DNA from: Basfia succiniciproducens
GTDB lineage: Bacteria; Pseudomonadota; Gammaproteobacteria; Enterobacterales; Pasteurellaceae
Reading direction: 5' to 3'
DNA length: 64,000 nucleotides
NCBI RefSeq assembly: GCF_011455875.1
Contig: NZ_CP015031.1
Coordinates: 2,189,195-2,253,194 of the forward strand
Shown here: piece after piece, positions 39,043 through 47,474 of the stretch
How positions within the stretch are numbered: the stretch's first letter is position 1
How the letters are laid out: each line of letters starts with the position of its first letter
Notes under the pieces: generated by a model
What the model saw: only the letters and a program-made list of their open reading frames with translations
What the model was told of the DNA's origin: nothing
Database searches by the model: none
Program-made: the position numbers and the translations under genes

Positions 39043-39465
39043 ATGCATATTATTTTATTTATCCTCCTCATAATTCTCATCAAATTCTTACCGCACTTTG
39101 GTGTGTTGTTTGCTTTCCCGTTGACGGCGGTATTTGTGGCTATATTAGCAATGATTGTAGCGGCTTTAGGTCCATGGGAATTTTATAAATTCAAAACAAC
39201 AGTGGATCCCCGTCATTTGAATAAAACCAGTATGTTGGTGACTTCGGGGATTTATCGTTATAGCCGTAATCCGATGTATTTAAGTTTGGTGCTGTTTTTA
39301 TTCAGTGAAATCCTTTGGCTGGGAAATTGGTTGGGTATTGTAGGGATTGTGATCTTTGTAACCTACCTTAATTTAGGGCAGATTAAACGCGAAGAAGCGG
39401 CGTTAGCGGAAAAATTCGGCAAGACTTATTTGGCTTATAAACAATGGGTCAGACGCTGGATTTAG
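39043..39465 (+). CDS. Isoprenylcysteine carboxyl methyltransferase-like membrane protein
   Basis: The 140-residue protein has about four hydrophobic segments and the ICMT/PEMT-like signature SGIYRYSRNPMYLSLVLF with EEAALAEKFGKTYLAYKQWVRRW at the end, which binds S-adenosylmethionine in this family. The acceptor in bacteria is unknown. I start at the ATG at 39043; a TTG at 38998 extends the protein by 15 residues and has AGGA further upstream, so the start is uncertain. An uptake signal is at 39090. It ends in an uptake-signal hairpin. Confidence 0.75.
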   Translation: MHIILFILLIILIKFLPHFGVLFAFPLTAVFVAILAMIVAALGPWEFYKFKTTVDPRHLNKTSMLVTSGIYRYSRNPMYLSLVLFLFSEILWLGNWLGIVGIVIFVTYLNLGQIKREEAALAEKFGKTYLAYKQWVRRWI

Positions 39466-39493
39466 TCGTATAACAGATAAAAAGATACAAAGA

Positions 39494-39533
39494 AAAAGTG
39501 CGGTAAAATTTTGTGAAATTTTACCGCACTTTT
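39494..39533. terminator. Uptake-signal terminator after the methyltransferase gene
   Basis: AAAAGTGCGGTAAAATTT and AAATTTTACCGCACTTTT form a long perfect stem with a three- to four-base loop. Confidence 0.85.
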
Positions 39534-39555
39534 CGTTATAAACTTAATTTTTGAA

Positions 39556-39594
39556 TTAAACGTAATACATTTCAAATTCCGCCGGATGCGGCGT
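39556..39594 (-). pseudogene. glnA: Scar of the glutamine synthetase gene 3' end
   Basis: Read on the minus strand the codons give TPHPAEFEMYYV and a stop, the C-terminus of GlnA (E. coli ends TPHPVEFELYYSV). Homology stops upstream at about 39594. The rest of the gene is absent. An intact glnA must be elsewhere if the cell makes glutamine by this route. Confidence 0.82.
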
Positions 39595-39633
39595 CCCAGC
39601 CGCAAGTTATCTATAAAGAAAGAAGAAAACGGT

Positions 39634-39753
39634 CACAAACAGGAATTCTTCGAACAAGTTACCCCGCAATCCGTCCGTATCCGTAAAAAACTGTTAACGG
39701 GAATGGATCGCAAACGTGCTAACCGAATCACCACCAGTACCAGCACGCATTAA
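39634..39753 (+). pseudogene. typA: Scar of the ribosome GTPase TypA/BipA gene 3' end
   Basis: Codons from 39643 read EFFEQVTPQSVRIRKKLL, then DRKRANR and a stop at 39751-39753, the C-terminus of TypA/BipA (E. coli: VTPTSIRIRKRHLTENDRRRANR). No start or GTPase domain is present. In E. coli glnA and typA are divergent neighbours, so the two scars have the orientation expected after deletion of everything between their 3' ends. Confidence 0.85.
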
Positions 39754-39818
39754 TTCAAAATTTTAATAGAGGCTGTTTATCTTTTAAGTATAAATTTGGG
39801 GCCAGATCAAAGTGCGGT
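39748..39818 (+). repeat. Left copy of the direct repeat flanking eptA
   Basis: Bases 39748-39766 (CATTAATTCAAAATTTTAA) are identical to 41598-41616, and 39795-39818 (ending CAGATCAAAGTGCGGT) match 41633-41656 with one difference. The spacing between the two blocks differs (28 versus 16 bases). The first block begins with the last codons of the typA scar. Confidence 0.85.
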
Positions 39819-39977
39819 TATTTTTTTAGGAATTTCGGATAACAAGATAGTTGTATCTTCTCAAAAGTTCCTCGGGAAAAATATTTTTTTCCAGTCAGAA
39901 CTTACATTGCGCTTACCCGTCTAACCAGCAATAATATCCCTCCAACTTTACTATTTTATTAGTATTAGGAATTTTCT

Positions 39978-41603
39978 ATGCTCCGTTTCCCTCGTTTTAA
40001 CTTAAGAAGTTCAACGTTAATTGCCATTGTGGCGCTTTATTTCACATTAGTATTAAATTTTGCGTTTTACGGCAAAGTATTAACCCAACATCCTTTTACC
40101 GGCAAGCCGGAAGATTATTTTTTATTAACGGTTCCGTTTTTTGTATTTTTTACGCTGAACGCCGTTTTTCAGATCTTAGCCGTGCCGCTATTGCATAAAA
40201 TTATTATGCCGTTACTGTTGATTATCAGTGCTGCGATTGCGTATAGCCAAGTGTTTCTGGACGTTTATTTTACAACGGATATGCTGGAAAACGTATTGCA
40301 GACCACACCTGCTGAAAGTACGCGGATGATAACCTGGCAATATGTGTTATGGATTATCGGATTCGGTATTATTCCGGCTTTTTTGTATCTTTTCGTAAAA
40401 ATAAATTACCATACCTGGTTTAAAGAATTAGGAATTCGTCTGGGTGCAATTTTAGTTTCCGCAGTTGTGATTTTCAGTATTTCGAAATTTTTCTATCAGG
40501 ATTATGCGGCGTTTGTACGCAACAACAAACCGACGGTCAATTTAATTTTGCCTTCGAATTTTATTACCGCGGGTGTGAATGAAATCAAACGTATCCATGA
40601 TGCTAATCGCCCTTATGAAAAAATCGGATTGGACGCTCAACAGGAGAAACCGGATCCTTATCGTCATTTTACGGTTATTGTCGTCGGTGAAACTACCCGT
40701 GCACAAAACTGGGGACTGAACGGTTATCAACGGCAAACTACGCCGAAACTGGCGGCGCGTGGTGATGACGTTATTAATTTCAATCACGTGACCAGCTGCG
40801 GTACGGCGACTGCGGTGTCTGTGCCTTGTATGTTCTCGTATTTGACGAAAGATCAGTATAACGGTTCGAAAGCGGAAAAAATGGATAATCTGTTGGACGT
40901 GTTGCAGCGCGCGGGGGTGAATATTTTTTGGCTGGATAATAACAGCGACTGCAAAGGTGTTTGTTTGCGCGTGCCGAATGAAACCGTCAATATGACGCTG
41001 AAAGATTATTGTACGGAAGGAGAATGTCTGGACGAAGTTTTATTGCGCGATTTTGATAAAATCCTGAATGAAACCACTAAAGATACCGTGCTGATTTTGC
41101 ACACTATCGGCAATCACGGCCCGACTTATTATGAGCGTTATACGCCGGAGTATAAAAAGTTTGTACCGACTTGCGATACTAATCAGATTCAGACGTGCAG
41201 CAATGAGCAATTAGTTAATACTTACGATAACAGTATTTTGTATATTGATAATTTTATTGATTCCGTGATCTCAAAATTGGAAAACAGAGATGATTTGGAA
41301 AGTGCGGTTTATTATGTATCGGATCACGGCGAATCTCTGGGGGAAAACGGTATGTATCTGCACGGTGCCCCTTATGCCATCGCCCCGGAACAGCAAACCC
41401 GCGTGCCAATGGTCTTTTGGTTTTCAAAAACTTGGAAAAAGAATGAGGGGGTAGATTTAAATTGCGTCAGAGAGAAAGCGAAAACACGGGAATTTTCTCA
41501 TGATAATCTTTTCAGCACCGTAATCGGTATGATGGATATGAATTTAAAAACCTCTGTTTATCAACCCGAATTTGATATTCTGGCAAGTTGTAAGCGACAT
41601 TAA
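39978..41603 (+). CDS. eptA: Phosphoethanolamine transferase, EptA-like
   Basis: The 541-residue inner-membrane enzyme adds phosphoethanolamine to lipid A or core sugars. Five N-terminal membrane segments (to about 180) precede a periplasmic alkaline phosphatase-like domain with Glu238 (VVGETTRAQNWG), the nucleophile Thr278 (SCGTATAVSVPCMFS) and zinc residues in SDHGESLGENGMYLHG. Several Cys pairs fit disulphides. Such enzymes lower negative surface charge. The gene is flanked by direct repeats and by gene scars, so it may have been gained or moved. Uptake signal at 41307. Lipid A versus core target cannot be decided. Confidence 0.9.
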   Translation: MLRFPRFNLRSSTLIAIVALYFTLVLNFAFYGKVLTQHPFTGKPEDYFLLTVPFFVFFTLNAVFQILAVPLLHKIIMPLLLIISAAIAYSQVFLDVYFTTDMLENVLQTTPAESTRMITWQYVLWIIGFGIIPAFLYLFVKINYHTWFKELGIRLGAILVSAVVIFSISKFFYQDYAAFVRNNKPTVNLILPSNFITAGVNEIKRIHDANRPYEKIGLDAQQEKPDPYRHFTVIVVGETTRAQNWGLNGYQRQTTPKLAARGDDVINFNHVTSCGTATAVSVPCMFSYLTKDQYNGSKAEKMDNLLDVLQRAGVNIFWLDNNSDCKGVCLRVPNETVNMTLKDYCTEGECLDEVLLRDFDKILNETTKDTVLILHTIGNHGPTYYERYTPEYKKFVPTCDTNQIQTCSNEQLVNTYDNSILYIDNFIDSVISKLENRDDLESAVYYVSDHGESLGENGMYLHGAPYAIAPEQQTRVPMVFWFSKTWKKNEGVDLNCVREKAKTREFSHDNLFSTVIGMMDMNLKTSVYQPEFDILASCKRH

Positions 41604-41656
41604 TTCAAAATTTTAACAAAAGCGACCGCACTTTTGGGGGCAGATCAAAGTGCGGT
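41598..41656 (+). repeat. Right copy of the direct repeat flanking eptA
   Basis: It starts at the eptA stop codon (CAT TAA, as in the typA scar) and ends with an uptake signal. Here the spacer contains an extra uptake signal in opposite orientation (41624-41632), so the right copy forms an inverted pair that the left copy lacks. Confidence 0.85.
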
Positions 41657-41685
41657 CATTTTATGCAGAGATTTTTTCAGGCAAT

Positions 41686-41720
41686 AAAAAAGCACGAAAC
41701 TTTATGAATCGTGCTTTTTT
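41686..41720. terminator. Bidirectional terminator between eptA and sodA
   Basis: AAAAAAGCACGA and TCGTGCTTTTTT form a twelve-base stem between convergent genes. Confidence 0.9.
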
Positions 41721-41736
41721 AGCAAATCGGATTAAA

Positions 41737-42402
41737 TTATTTAGCGCAACCGCATTCCGCTAATTTCTTTTCGAAGCGCTCTGCCGCAAAGTCCCAGTTT
41801 ACTACGTTCCAGAATTCTTTAATGTAGTCCGGACGACGGTTTTGGAATTTCAAGTAATAAGCGTGTTCCCAAACATCTAAGCAAAATAGCGGGAAGCCTT
41901 CGCAACCGGCAATTTCTTTTCCCATAATCGGAGAATCCTGGTTTGCTGTTGAAACGACTGCTAATTTGCCGCCTTCCTGTACAACTAACCAAGCCCAACC
42001 GGAACCAAAACGCGTTGCGGCTGCTTTTTCAAATTCAGCCTGGAATGCTTCAACGGAACCGAAATCGCGAATGATTGCATCTTTTAACGCACCTTGTAAT
42101 GTTGTGCCGGTTTTTAATGCTTTCCAGAATAAACTGTGATTTGCATGACCGCCCACGTTGTTACGTACGGCAGTACGGTTTTCCGCAGCAACTTTATCTA
42201 AGTTTTTCAGAATCTTACCCGGGCAGGCGTCAAGATATTCCGCTAATGCCGGCACGTTTTTAACCGCCGCTTCAACCGCCGCATTGGCATTGTTTACATA
42301 AGTTTGATGATGTTTGCTATGGTGAATTTCCATTGTTAACGCATCAAAATGTGGTTCTAACGCATCATATGCGTAACCTAATTCAGGTAGAGTGTAAGCC
42401 AT
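41737..42402 (-). CDS. sodA: Manganese superoxide dismutase
   Basis: The 221-residue protein has the Mn/Fe-SOD metal ligands: His in [15 protein letters not shown], His in [12 protein letters not shown], and Asp and His in [27 protein letters not shown] and the region NQDSPIM favour the manganese form. The C-terminus has an unusual CGCAK tail. It removes superoxide in the cytoplasm. It is monocistronic with terminators on both sides. Confidence 0.95.
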   Translation of the reverse strand: MAYTLPELGYAYDALEPHFDALTMEIHHSKHHQTYVNNANAAVEAAVKNVPALAEYLDACPGKILKNLDKVAAENRTAVRNNVGGHANHSLFWKALKTGTTLQGALKDAIIRDFGSVEAFQAEFEKAAATRFGSGWAWLVVQEGGKLAVVSTANQDSPIMGKEIAGCEGFPLFCLDVWEHAYYLKFQNRRPDYIKEFWNVVNWDFAAERFEKKLAECGCAK

Positions 42403-42553
42403 AAAAGTTCCTTGTAATTTTGTTGAGTGTTGTTGAAGTTTGCCGGCATTTTAAATAGCACTACTTATTATTTAAAAGTCCCGCAACCCTGATTCTTGGA
42501 ATATTTTAACAGTAAATTTGATTAAGATCATTAAATTTACTCTTTTTTCATAA

Positions 42554-42588
42554 AAAATGGGCTACTTTTTATTAAGCAGCCCATTTTG
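42554..42588 (-). terminator. Terminator of maeB
   Basis: On the minus strand AAAATGGGCT and AGCCCATTTT make a ten-base stem followed by TTTATG, about 55 bases after the maeB stop. The dispersed palindrome copy (42598-42627) lies between stop and stem. Confidence 0.8.
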
Positions 42589-42640
42589 TAATATTTAGGG
42601 TTTGTTTATAAAAGATAAACAGACCTTAAATCAAATCAAT

Positions 42641-44914
42641 TTAGTTTTGTTGCGCTTTAACCGCCGCAATAGCAACCATATTGATAATACGGCGTACGGA
42701 AGACACGGAAGTTAAAATATGCGCCGGTTTTTTCATACCCATCAGGATTGGTCCGATAGTAATCGGTGTCGCGGTGCCCTGTAATAAATTCAAACTGATA
42801 CGGGCGGATTCCATATCCGGCATAATGAGCAGATTTGCCGCGCCTTTGAGCGGACTGTCAGGCATAACTTCGCGGCGTAAATTCTCATTTAACGCTACAT
42901 TAGCGTGCATTTCGCCGTCAATGATCAAATCAGGCGCCTGCGTTTTCACTAATTGTAAAACTTCGCGCATTTTAACCGCACTTTGATCTTCCGAAGTACC
43001 GAAATTAGAATGAGAAATTAACGCCACTTGCGGTTCAATACCGAAACGGCGCACTTCTTCCGCCGCCATTAAGGTAATTTCCGCTAATTCTTCCGCCGTC
43101 GGCGCTAAATTAACGAAAGTATCCGCGATAAATAAGTTGCCGCTTGGCAGTACCAATCCGTTTACCGTTGCCGGGATGTCTACATTTTCTTTAATGCCGA
43201 TAACTTCTTTCAATAAAGAAAGGCTGGAAGAATAGGTACCGACTAATCCGCAAAGCATTGCGTCCGCATAACCGAGTTCCAGTAAAGCGGAACCGATAGC
43301 CGTCGAGTTGGTTAACATACGGCGTTTTGCCATGGCTTCGGTAACGCCGTGACGTTTTAGTTTATTGTGATAGAGCGACCAGCATTGTTGGTAGATTTCT
43401 TCATTATCCGTATTTAGCACTTCAAAATCGACACCCGCTTGGATTTTTAAACCGAGGCGTTTAATTTGCGCTTCGATCACATCCAAACGTCCGACCAAGA
43501 CGGGATAAGCGATTCCTAAGGTCGAAATTTCTTGCACCGCATGCAAAATGCGGGTTTCTTCGCCGTCTGTGAGCAATACGCGTTTTTTATCCGCTTTCGC
43601 CTGATTAAAGACAGGTTTCATGAACAGATTGGTTTTGTAAACGAATTGGGTGAGTTTTTCGATATAAGCGTCGAAATTTTGAATCGGGCGGGTTGCCACG
43701 CCGCTGTCCATTGCCGCTTTGGCTACCGCCGGTGCAATACGGATAATTAAGCGAGGATCAAAAGGTTTAGGAATAACGTATTCCGGTCCGAAAGTGACTT
43801 CGCTTTCGTCCGTGTAGGCTGAAGAAACCACATCGCTTTGTTCGGCAAGCGCAAGATCGGCAATAGCGCGCACCGCCGCCATTTTCATTTCTTCATTAAT
43901 TGTAGTTGCACCCACATCTAAGGCGCCGCGGAAAATAAACGGGAAGCAAAGTACGTTATTTACCTGATTAGGGAAGTCCGAACGGCCGGTACAGACGATG
44001 GCGTCGGGGCGAACCGCTTTTGCTTCCGGCGGTGTAATTTCCGGATTCGGGTTAGCCAACGCAAGAATCAACGGATTCGGCCCCATTGTTTTTACCATTT
44101 CCTGAGTCAACGCGCCGGCGGCGGAGCAACCTAAGAAAATATCCGCATTCGGAATTGCATCGGCTAATGAACGGGTACCGTTATCATCAATGGCATACAG
44201 TTTTTTGGTTGCATCCATATTTTCGTCGCGGCCTTTATAAATAACGCCTTTAGAGTCGCAGACCGTGATGTTTTCACGTTTCATCCCTAACGACACTAAC
44301 AGATTTAAACAGGCAATAGAAGCCGCACCCGCACCGGATGCCACTAAACGCACATCTTCGATTTTTTTATTGATAATGCGTAAACCGTTTAAAACCGCGG
44401 CGGAGCTGATAATCGCCGTACCGTGTTGGTCATCGTGAAATACCGGAATATTCATGCGCTCGCGTAATTTTTGTTCAATGTAAAAACATTCGGGCGCTTT
44501 GATATCTTCAAGATTAATACCGCCGAATGTCGGCTCGAGGGCGGCGATAATTTCCACTAATTTTTCCGGATCTTTTTCATTTATTTCAATATCAAAAACA
44601 TCTACGCCGGCGAATTTTTTGAATAAAACGCCTTTACCTTCCATTACCGGTTTGCCTGCGAGGGCGCCGATATTACCTAATCCCAACACGGCGGTACCGT
44701 TTGAAATTACGGCAACTAAATTGCCTTTTGCGGTGTAATTATAAGCTTTTGCCGGATCTTCTTGAATTTCTAAACAGGGCATTGCAACGCCCGGCGAATA
44801 AGCCAGTGCAAGGTCACGTTGAGTGGCAAGTGATTTAGTCGGGGTAACTTCGATCTTTCCGGGAACCGGAAATTCATGAAAATCTAATGCGGCTTGACGT
44901 AATTGTTCGTCCAT
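42641..44914 (-). CDS. maeB: NADP-dependent malic enzyme with phosphotransacetylase-like domain
   Basis: The 757-residue hybrid has a malic enzyme part (1-430; [22 protein letters not shown], and the nucleotide loop [13 protein letters not shown]) and a C-terminal phosphate acetyltransferase-like part (430-757; [26 protein letters not shown]), which in MaeB is a regulatory acetyl-CoA sensor. It converts malate to pyruvate and CO2 with NADP. It links the C4 acids to pyruvate in a succinate-forming metabolism. Uptake signal near 42977. rsuA is divergent. Confidence 0.95.
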   Translation of the reverse strand: MDEQLRQAALDFHEFPVPGKIEVTPTKSLATQRDLALAYSPGVAMPCLEIQEDPAKAYNYTAKGNLVAVISNGTAVLGLGNIGALAGKPVMEGKGVLFKKFAGVDVFDIEINEKDPEKLVEIIAALEPTFGGINLEDIKAPECFYIEQKLRERMNIPVFHDDQHGTAIISSAAVLNGLRIINKKIEDVRLVASGAGAASIACLNLLVSLGMKRENITVCDSKGVIYKGRDENMDATKKLYAIDDNGTRSLADAIPNADIFLGCSAAGALTQEMVKTMGPNPLILALANPNPEITPPEAKAVRPDAIVCTGRSDFPNQVNNVLCFPFIFRGALDVGATTINEEMKMAAVRAIADLALAEQSDVVSSAYTDESEVTFGPEYVIPKPFDPRLIIRIAPAVAKAAMDSGVATRPIQNFDAYIEKLTQFVYKTNLFMKPVFNQAKADKKRVLLTDGEETRILHAVQEISTLGIAYPVLVGRLDVIEAQIKRLGLKIQAGVDFEVLNTDNEEIYQQCWSLYHNKLKRHGVTEAMAKRRMLTNSTAIGSALLELGYADAMLCGLVGTYSSSLSLLKEVIGIKENVDIPATVNGLVLPSGNLFIADTFVNLAPTAEELAEITLMAAEEVRRFGIEPQVALISHSNFGTSEDQSAVKMREVLQLVKTQAPDLIIDGEMHANVALNENLRREVMPDSPLKGAANLLIMPDMESARISLNLLQGTATPITIGPILMGMKKPAHILTSVSSVRRIINMVAIAAVKAQQN

Positions 44915-45200
44915 ATAAACCTCTTTTTAATATGCACAAATGGATAGGATAGAAAAATACTTTAACCGATAAAGTACTGCTTAATGATTATACATAGAAT
45001 GGCATAATAAAAATGTGATATAAACCGATTTTTTACAAAATTTTTACAAAATAATTTTAGTAGCGAATTCCGGCTGCGTTTTTTGCTAAAAAATCACTAT
45101 TTTTTAACCGCACTTTTTATTTCATGCTAAGATAGCAGACTTTTCTTTTGTATTGCGCAAGATTGCCGCTTTGGCTGCGTTTTATTATTTTAGGATATTT

Positions 45201-45893
45201 ATGCGATTAGATAAATTTTTAGCGGAGAATACGGGATTAACCCGTTCTCAAGCGGCGAAAATACTGCGTCAGGGGAATGTGCAGGTTAACGGTCAGGTTG
45301 TAAAAAGCGGGTCGCTTAAAATAACGCCGCAAGATGAAGTTTTATTTGAAGGTGAGTCTTTAGAATGGCTGGAGGACGGCGTTTATATTATGCTTAACAA
45401 GCCGCAGGGTTACGTGTGCTCTCATGACGACGGCGAATATCCGACTGTCTATCAGTTTTTTGATTATCCGTTAGCCGGCAAGCTGCATACCGCCGGGCGT
45501 TTGGATGCGGATACCAGCGGGCTGGTGTTATTGACTGACGACGGGAAATGGTCTCATCGGGTGACATCGCCGAAATATCATTGCCAGAAAACCTATTTGG
45601 TGACCTTGGCGGACCCCGTTGAAAGCAATTACCGACAGGCTTGTGAACAAGGCATTCTACTGCGCGGTGAAAAAGAGCCCACAAAGCCCGCCATATTAGA
45701 AATTATTGATGATTACAACGTAAATTTAACTATCAGCGAAGGACGTTACCATCAGGTAAAACGCATGTTTGCCGCGTTAGGTAATAAAGTTGTGGGGCTG
45801 CATCGGTGGAAAATCGGTAATATTGAATTGGATGAGGATTTGCCCGAAGGGGAATTTCGTGTGTTAACCGCAGAGGAAATTCAATATTTTTAA
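45201..45893 (+). CDS. rsuA: 16S rRNA pseudouridine-516 synthase
   Basis: The 230-residue enzyme has an N-terminal S4 domain (MRLDKFLAENTGLTRSQA) and a catalytic domain with Asp102 in GRLDADTSGLVLLTDDG and the late motif EGRYHQVKRMFAA. It makes pseudouridine 516 in 16S rRNA. I chose the ATG at 45201 with AGGA six bases upstream; a frame back to 45153 has no support. bcr follows 15 bases after the stop, an order shared with H. influenzae. Confidence 0.94.
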   Translation: MRLDKFLAENTGLTRSQAAKILRQGNVQVNGQVVKSGSLKITPQDEVLFEGESLEWLEDGVYIMLNKPQGYVCSHDDGEYPTVYQFFDYPLAGKLHTAGRLDADTSGLVLLTDDGKWSHRVTSPKYHCQKTYLVTLADPVESNYRQACEQGILLRGEKEPTKPAILEIIDDYNVNLTISEGRYHQVKRMFAALGNKVVGLHRWKIGNIELDEDLPEGEFRVLTAEEIQYF

Positions 45894-45908
45894 CGGAGGA
45901 TAAAAAAT

Positions 45909-47096
45909 TTGAGTACCGCTAAAAAAAGAAACTTTATATTTATTGCCACGCTGGGTATTTTGTCTATGTTGCCACCCTTAGGGGTGGATATGTATCTGCC
46001 TTCTTTCCTGAATATTGCCCGTGATCTGCAGGTGGATCCCGAGCGGGTCCAATATACTTTAACTTTTTTTACCTTCGGTATGGCGGCTGGGCAATTATTC
46101 TGGGGACCGGTGGGCGATAGCTACGGGCGCAAACCCATTATTTTGCTTGGTGTGATTATCGGTGCCGTCGCCGCATTTTTTCTGACCGGCGTAAATTCTA
46201 TCGAAAATTTTACCGCACTTCGTTTTATTCAAGGTTTTTTCGGCTCTGCGCCGGTAGTGCTGGTAGGGGCGTTATTGCGCGATCTTTTTGATAAAAACGA
46301 ATTATCGAAAACCATGTCGATGATAACGCTGGTGTTTATGATTGCGCCTCTGGTGGCGCCGATAATCGGCGGTTATCTGGTGTTATTTTTCCATTGGCAC
46401 AGTATTTTTTATGTTATTTGCGCCATGGGAATTTTGAGTGCGATTTTAGTGTTTTTTATCATTCCGGAAACCCATCATCAGGACAATCGCATTCCTCTGC
46501 GGCTAAATGTGGTGGTACGTAATTTTGTAACTTTATGGCGCCGTAAAGAAGTGCTGGGTTATATGTTTTCTTCAGGATTAGGCTTCGGCGGATTATTCGC
46601 CTTTTTAACGGCGGGTTCTATCGTCTATATCGGTTTGTATGGCGTACCCGTGGATCAATTCGGTTATTTTTTTATGCTGAATATCGGCGTGATGACTTTA
46701 GGCTCCGTTATCAACGGGCGGGTGGTTCATCGAGTGGGCGCCGAACGAATGTTACAAATCGGTTTGACCGTTCAGCTTATCGCAGGAATTTGGTTGCTTA
46801 TCGTGGCTTGCTTTGATTTAGGTTTTTGGCCGATGGCGCTGGGTATTGCGGTATTTGTGGGTCAAAACTCATTAATTTCCTCTAATGCAATGGCATCGAT
46901 CCTCGAAAAATTTCCGACAATGGCGGGAACGGCAAATTCTGTCGCCGGTAGCGTGCGTTTCGGATTGGGCGCAACAGTGGGATCTTTGGTCGCCTTAATG
47001 AAAATGGACAGCGCCGCCCCGATGTTGTTTACCATGGGAATCTGCGTGATTGTCGCGGTTTGCTGTTATTATTTTTTAACTTATCGTTCGTTATAA
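45909..47096 (+). CDS. bcr: Bcr/CflA-family multidrug efflux transporter
   Basis: The 395-residue major facilitator protein has twelve predicted membrane segments, the first ending in MLPPLGVDMYLPSF (the Bcr/CflA signature) and motif A GDSYGRKPIILLG. It probably exports bicyclomycin or other drugs by proton antiport. The gene starts at TTG (45909) with a strong GGAGG ten bases upstream; no ATG lies nearby. Uptake signal at 46213. Confidence 0.9.
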   Translation: MSTAKKRNFIFIATLGILSMLPPLGVDMYLPSFLNIARDLQVDPERVQYTLTFFTFGMAAGQLFWGPVGDSYGRKPIILLGVIIGAVAAFFLTGVNSIENFTALRFIQGFFGSAPVVLVGALLRDLFDKNELSKTMSMITLVFMIAPLVAPIIGGYLVLFFHWHSIFYVICAMGILSAILVFFIIPETHHQDNRIPLRLNVVVRNFVTLWRRKEVLGYMFSSGLGFGGLFAFLTAGSIVYIGLYGVPVDQFGYFFMLNIGVMTLGSVINGRVVHRVGAERMLQIGLTVQLIAGIWLLIVACFDLGFWPMALGIAVFVGQNSLISSNAMASILEKFPTMAGTANSVAGSVRFGLGATVGSLVALMKMDSAAPMLFTMGICVIVAVCCYYFLTYRSL

Positions 47097-47107
47097 ACAG
47101 GAAAATT

Positions 47108-47338
47108 ATGGCTTTACACAAATGCCCGGAATGTCGTCATAAAATCAGTCAAAATGCGATGATTTGCCCTCATTGCGGTTTTTCTTTTGAAACGGCAAGT
47201 TTAGAAAAATATAAGCAAACGCTGGAACAACGCCGTTTACATAATCAGCAAATTAATAAGAAAAGTGCAAAATTACAGTTTATCTGGCTGATTATTTTCG
47301 CGCTTTTTATCGCTTTAGCCGGTTATTTCACTTCATAG
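47108..47338 (+). CDS. Small zinc-ribbon membrane protein
   Basis: The 76-residue protein has an N-terminal zinc ribbon (CPECRHKISQNAMICPHCG), a charged, Gln-rich middle that may form a coiled coil, and one C-terminal membrane segment (FIWLIIFALFIALAGYF). The function is unknown. The ATG at 47108 has AGGA upstream; it begins 11 bases after bcr stops and is likely co-transcribed. Confidence 0.8.
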   Translation: MALHKCPECRHKISQNAMICPHCGFSFETASLEKYKQTLEQRRLHNQQINKKSAKLQFIWLIIFALFIALAGYFTS

Positions 47339-47474
47339 TGTAAGGCTTATGAGCATTTGAATAAAAATAACGGCAAGCCGGATTCGCTAAAAAGTGCGGT
47401 CAGATTTTCCATAGTTTATTTATGGAGCGGAAAATACGGCGTATAATAGCCGGCTCTGATTTTGAGGTAGGATA

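Larger units (their letters stand above)
39466..39977. other. Intergenic region with scars of glnA and typA and one arm of the eptA repeats
   Basis: This 512-base gap holds, in order, an uptake-signal terminator (39494-39533), the last codons of glnA on the minus strand, the last codons of typA on the plus strand, a dispersed palindrome copy (39769-39795) and a repeat shared with the DNA after eptA (39748-39766 and 39795-39818). The remaining part up to 39977 holds the eptA promoter. Confidence 0.75.
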
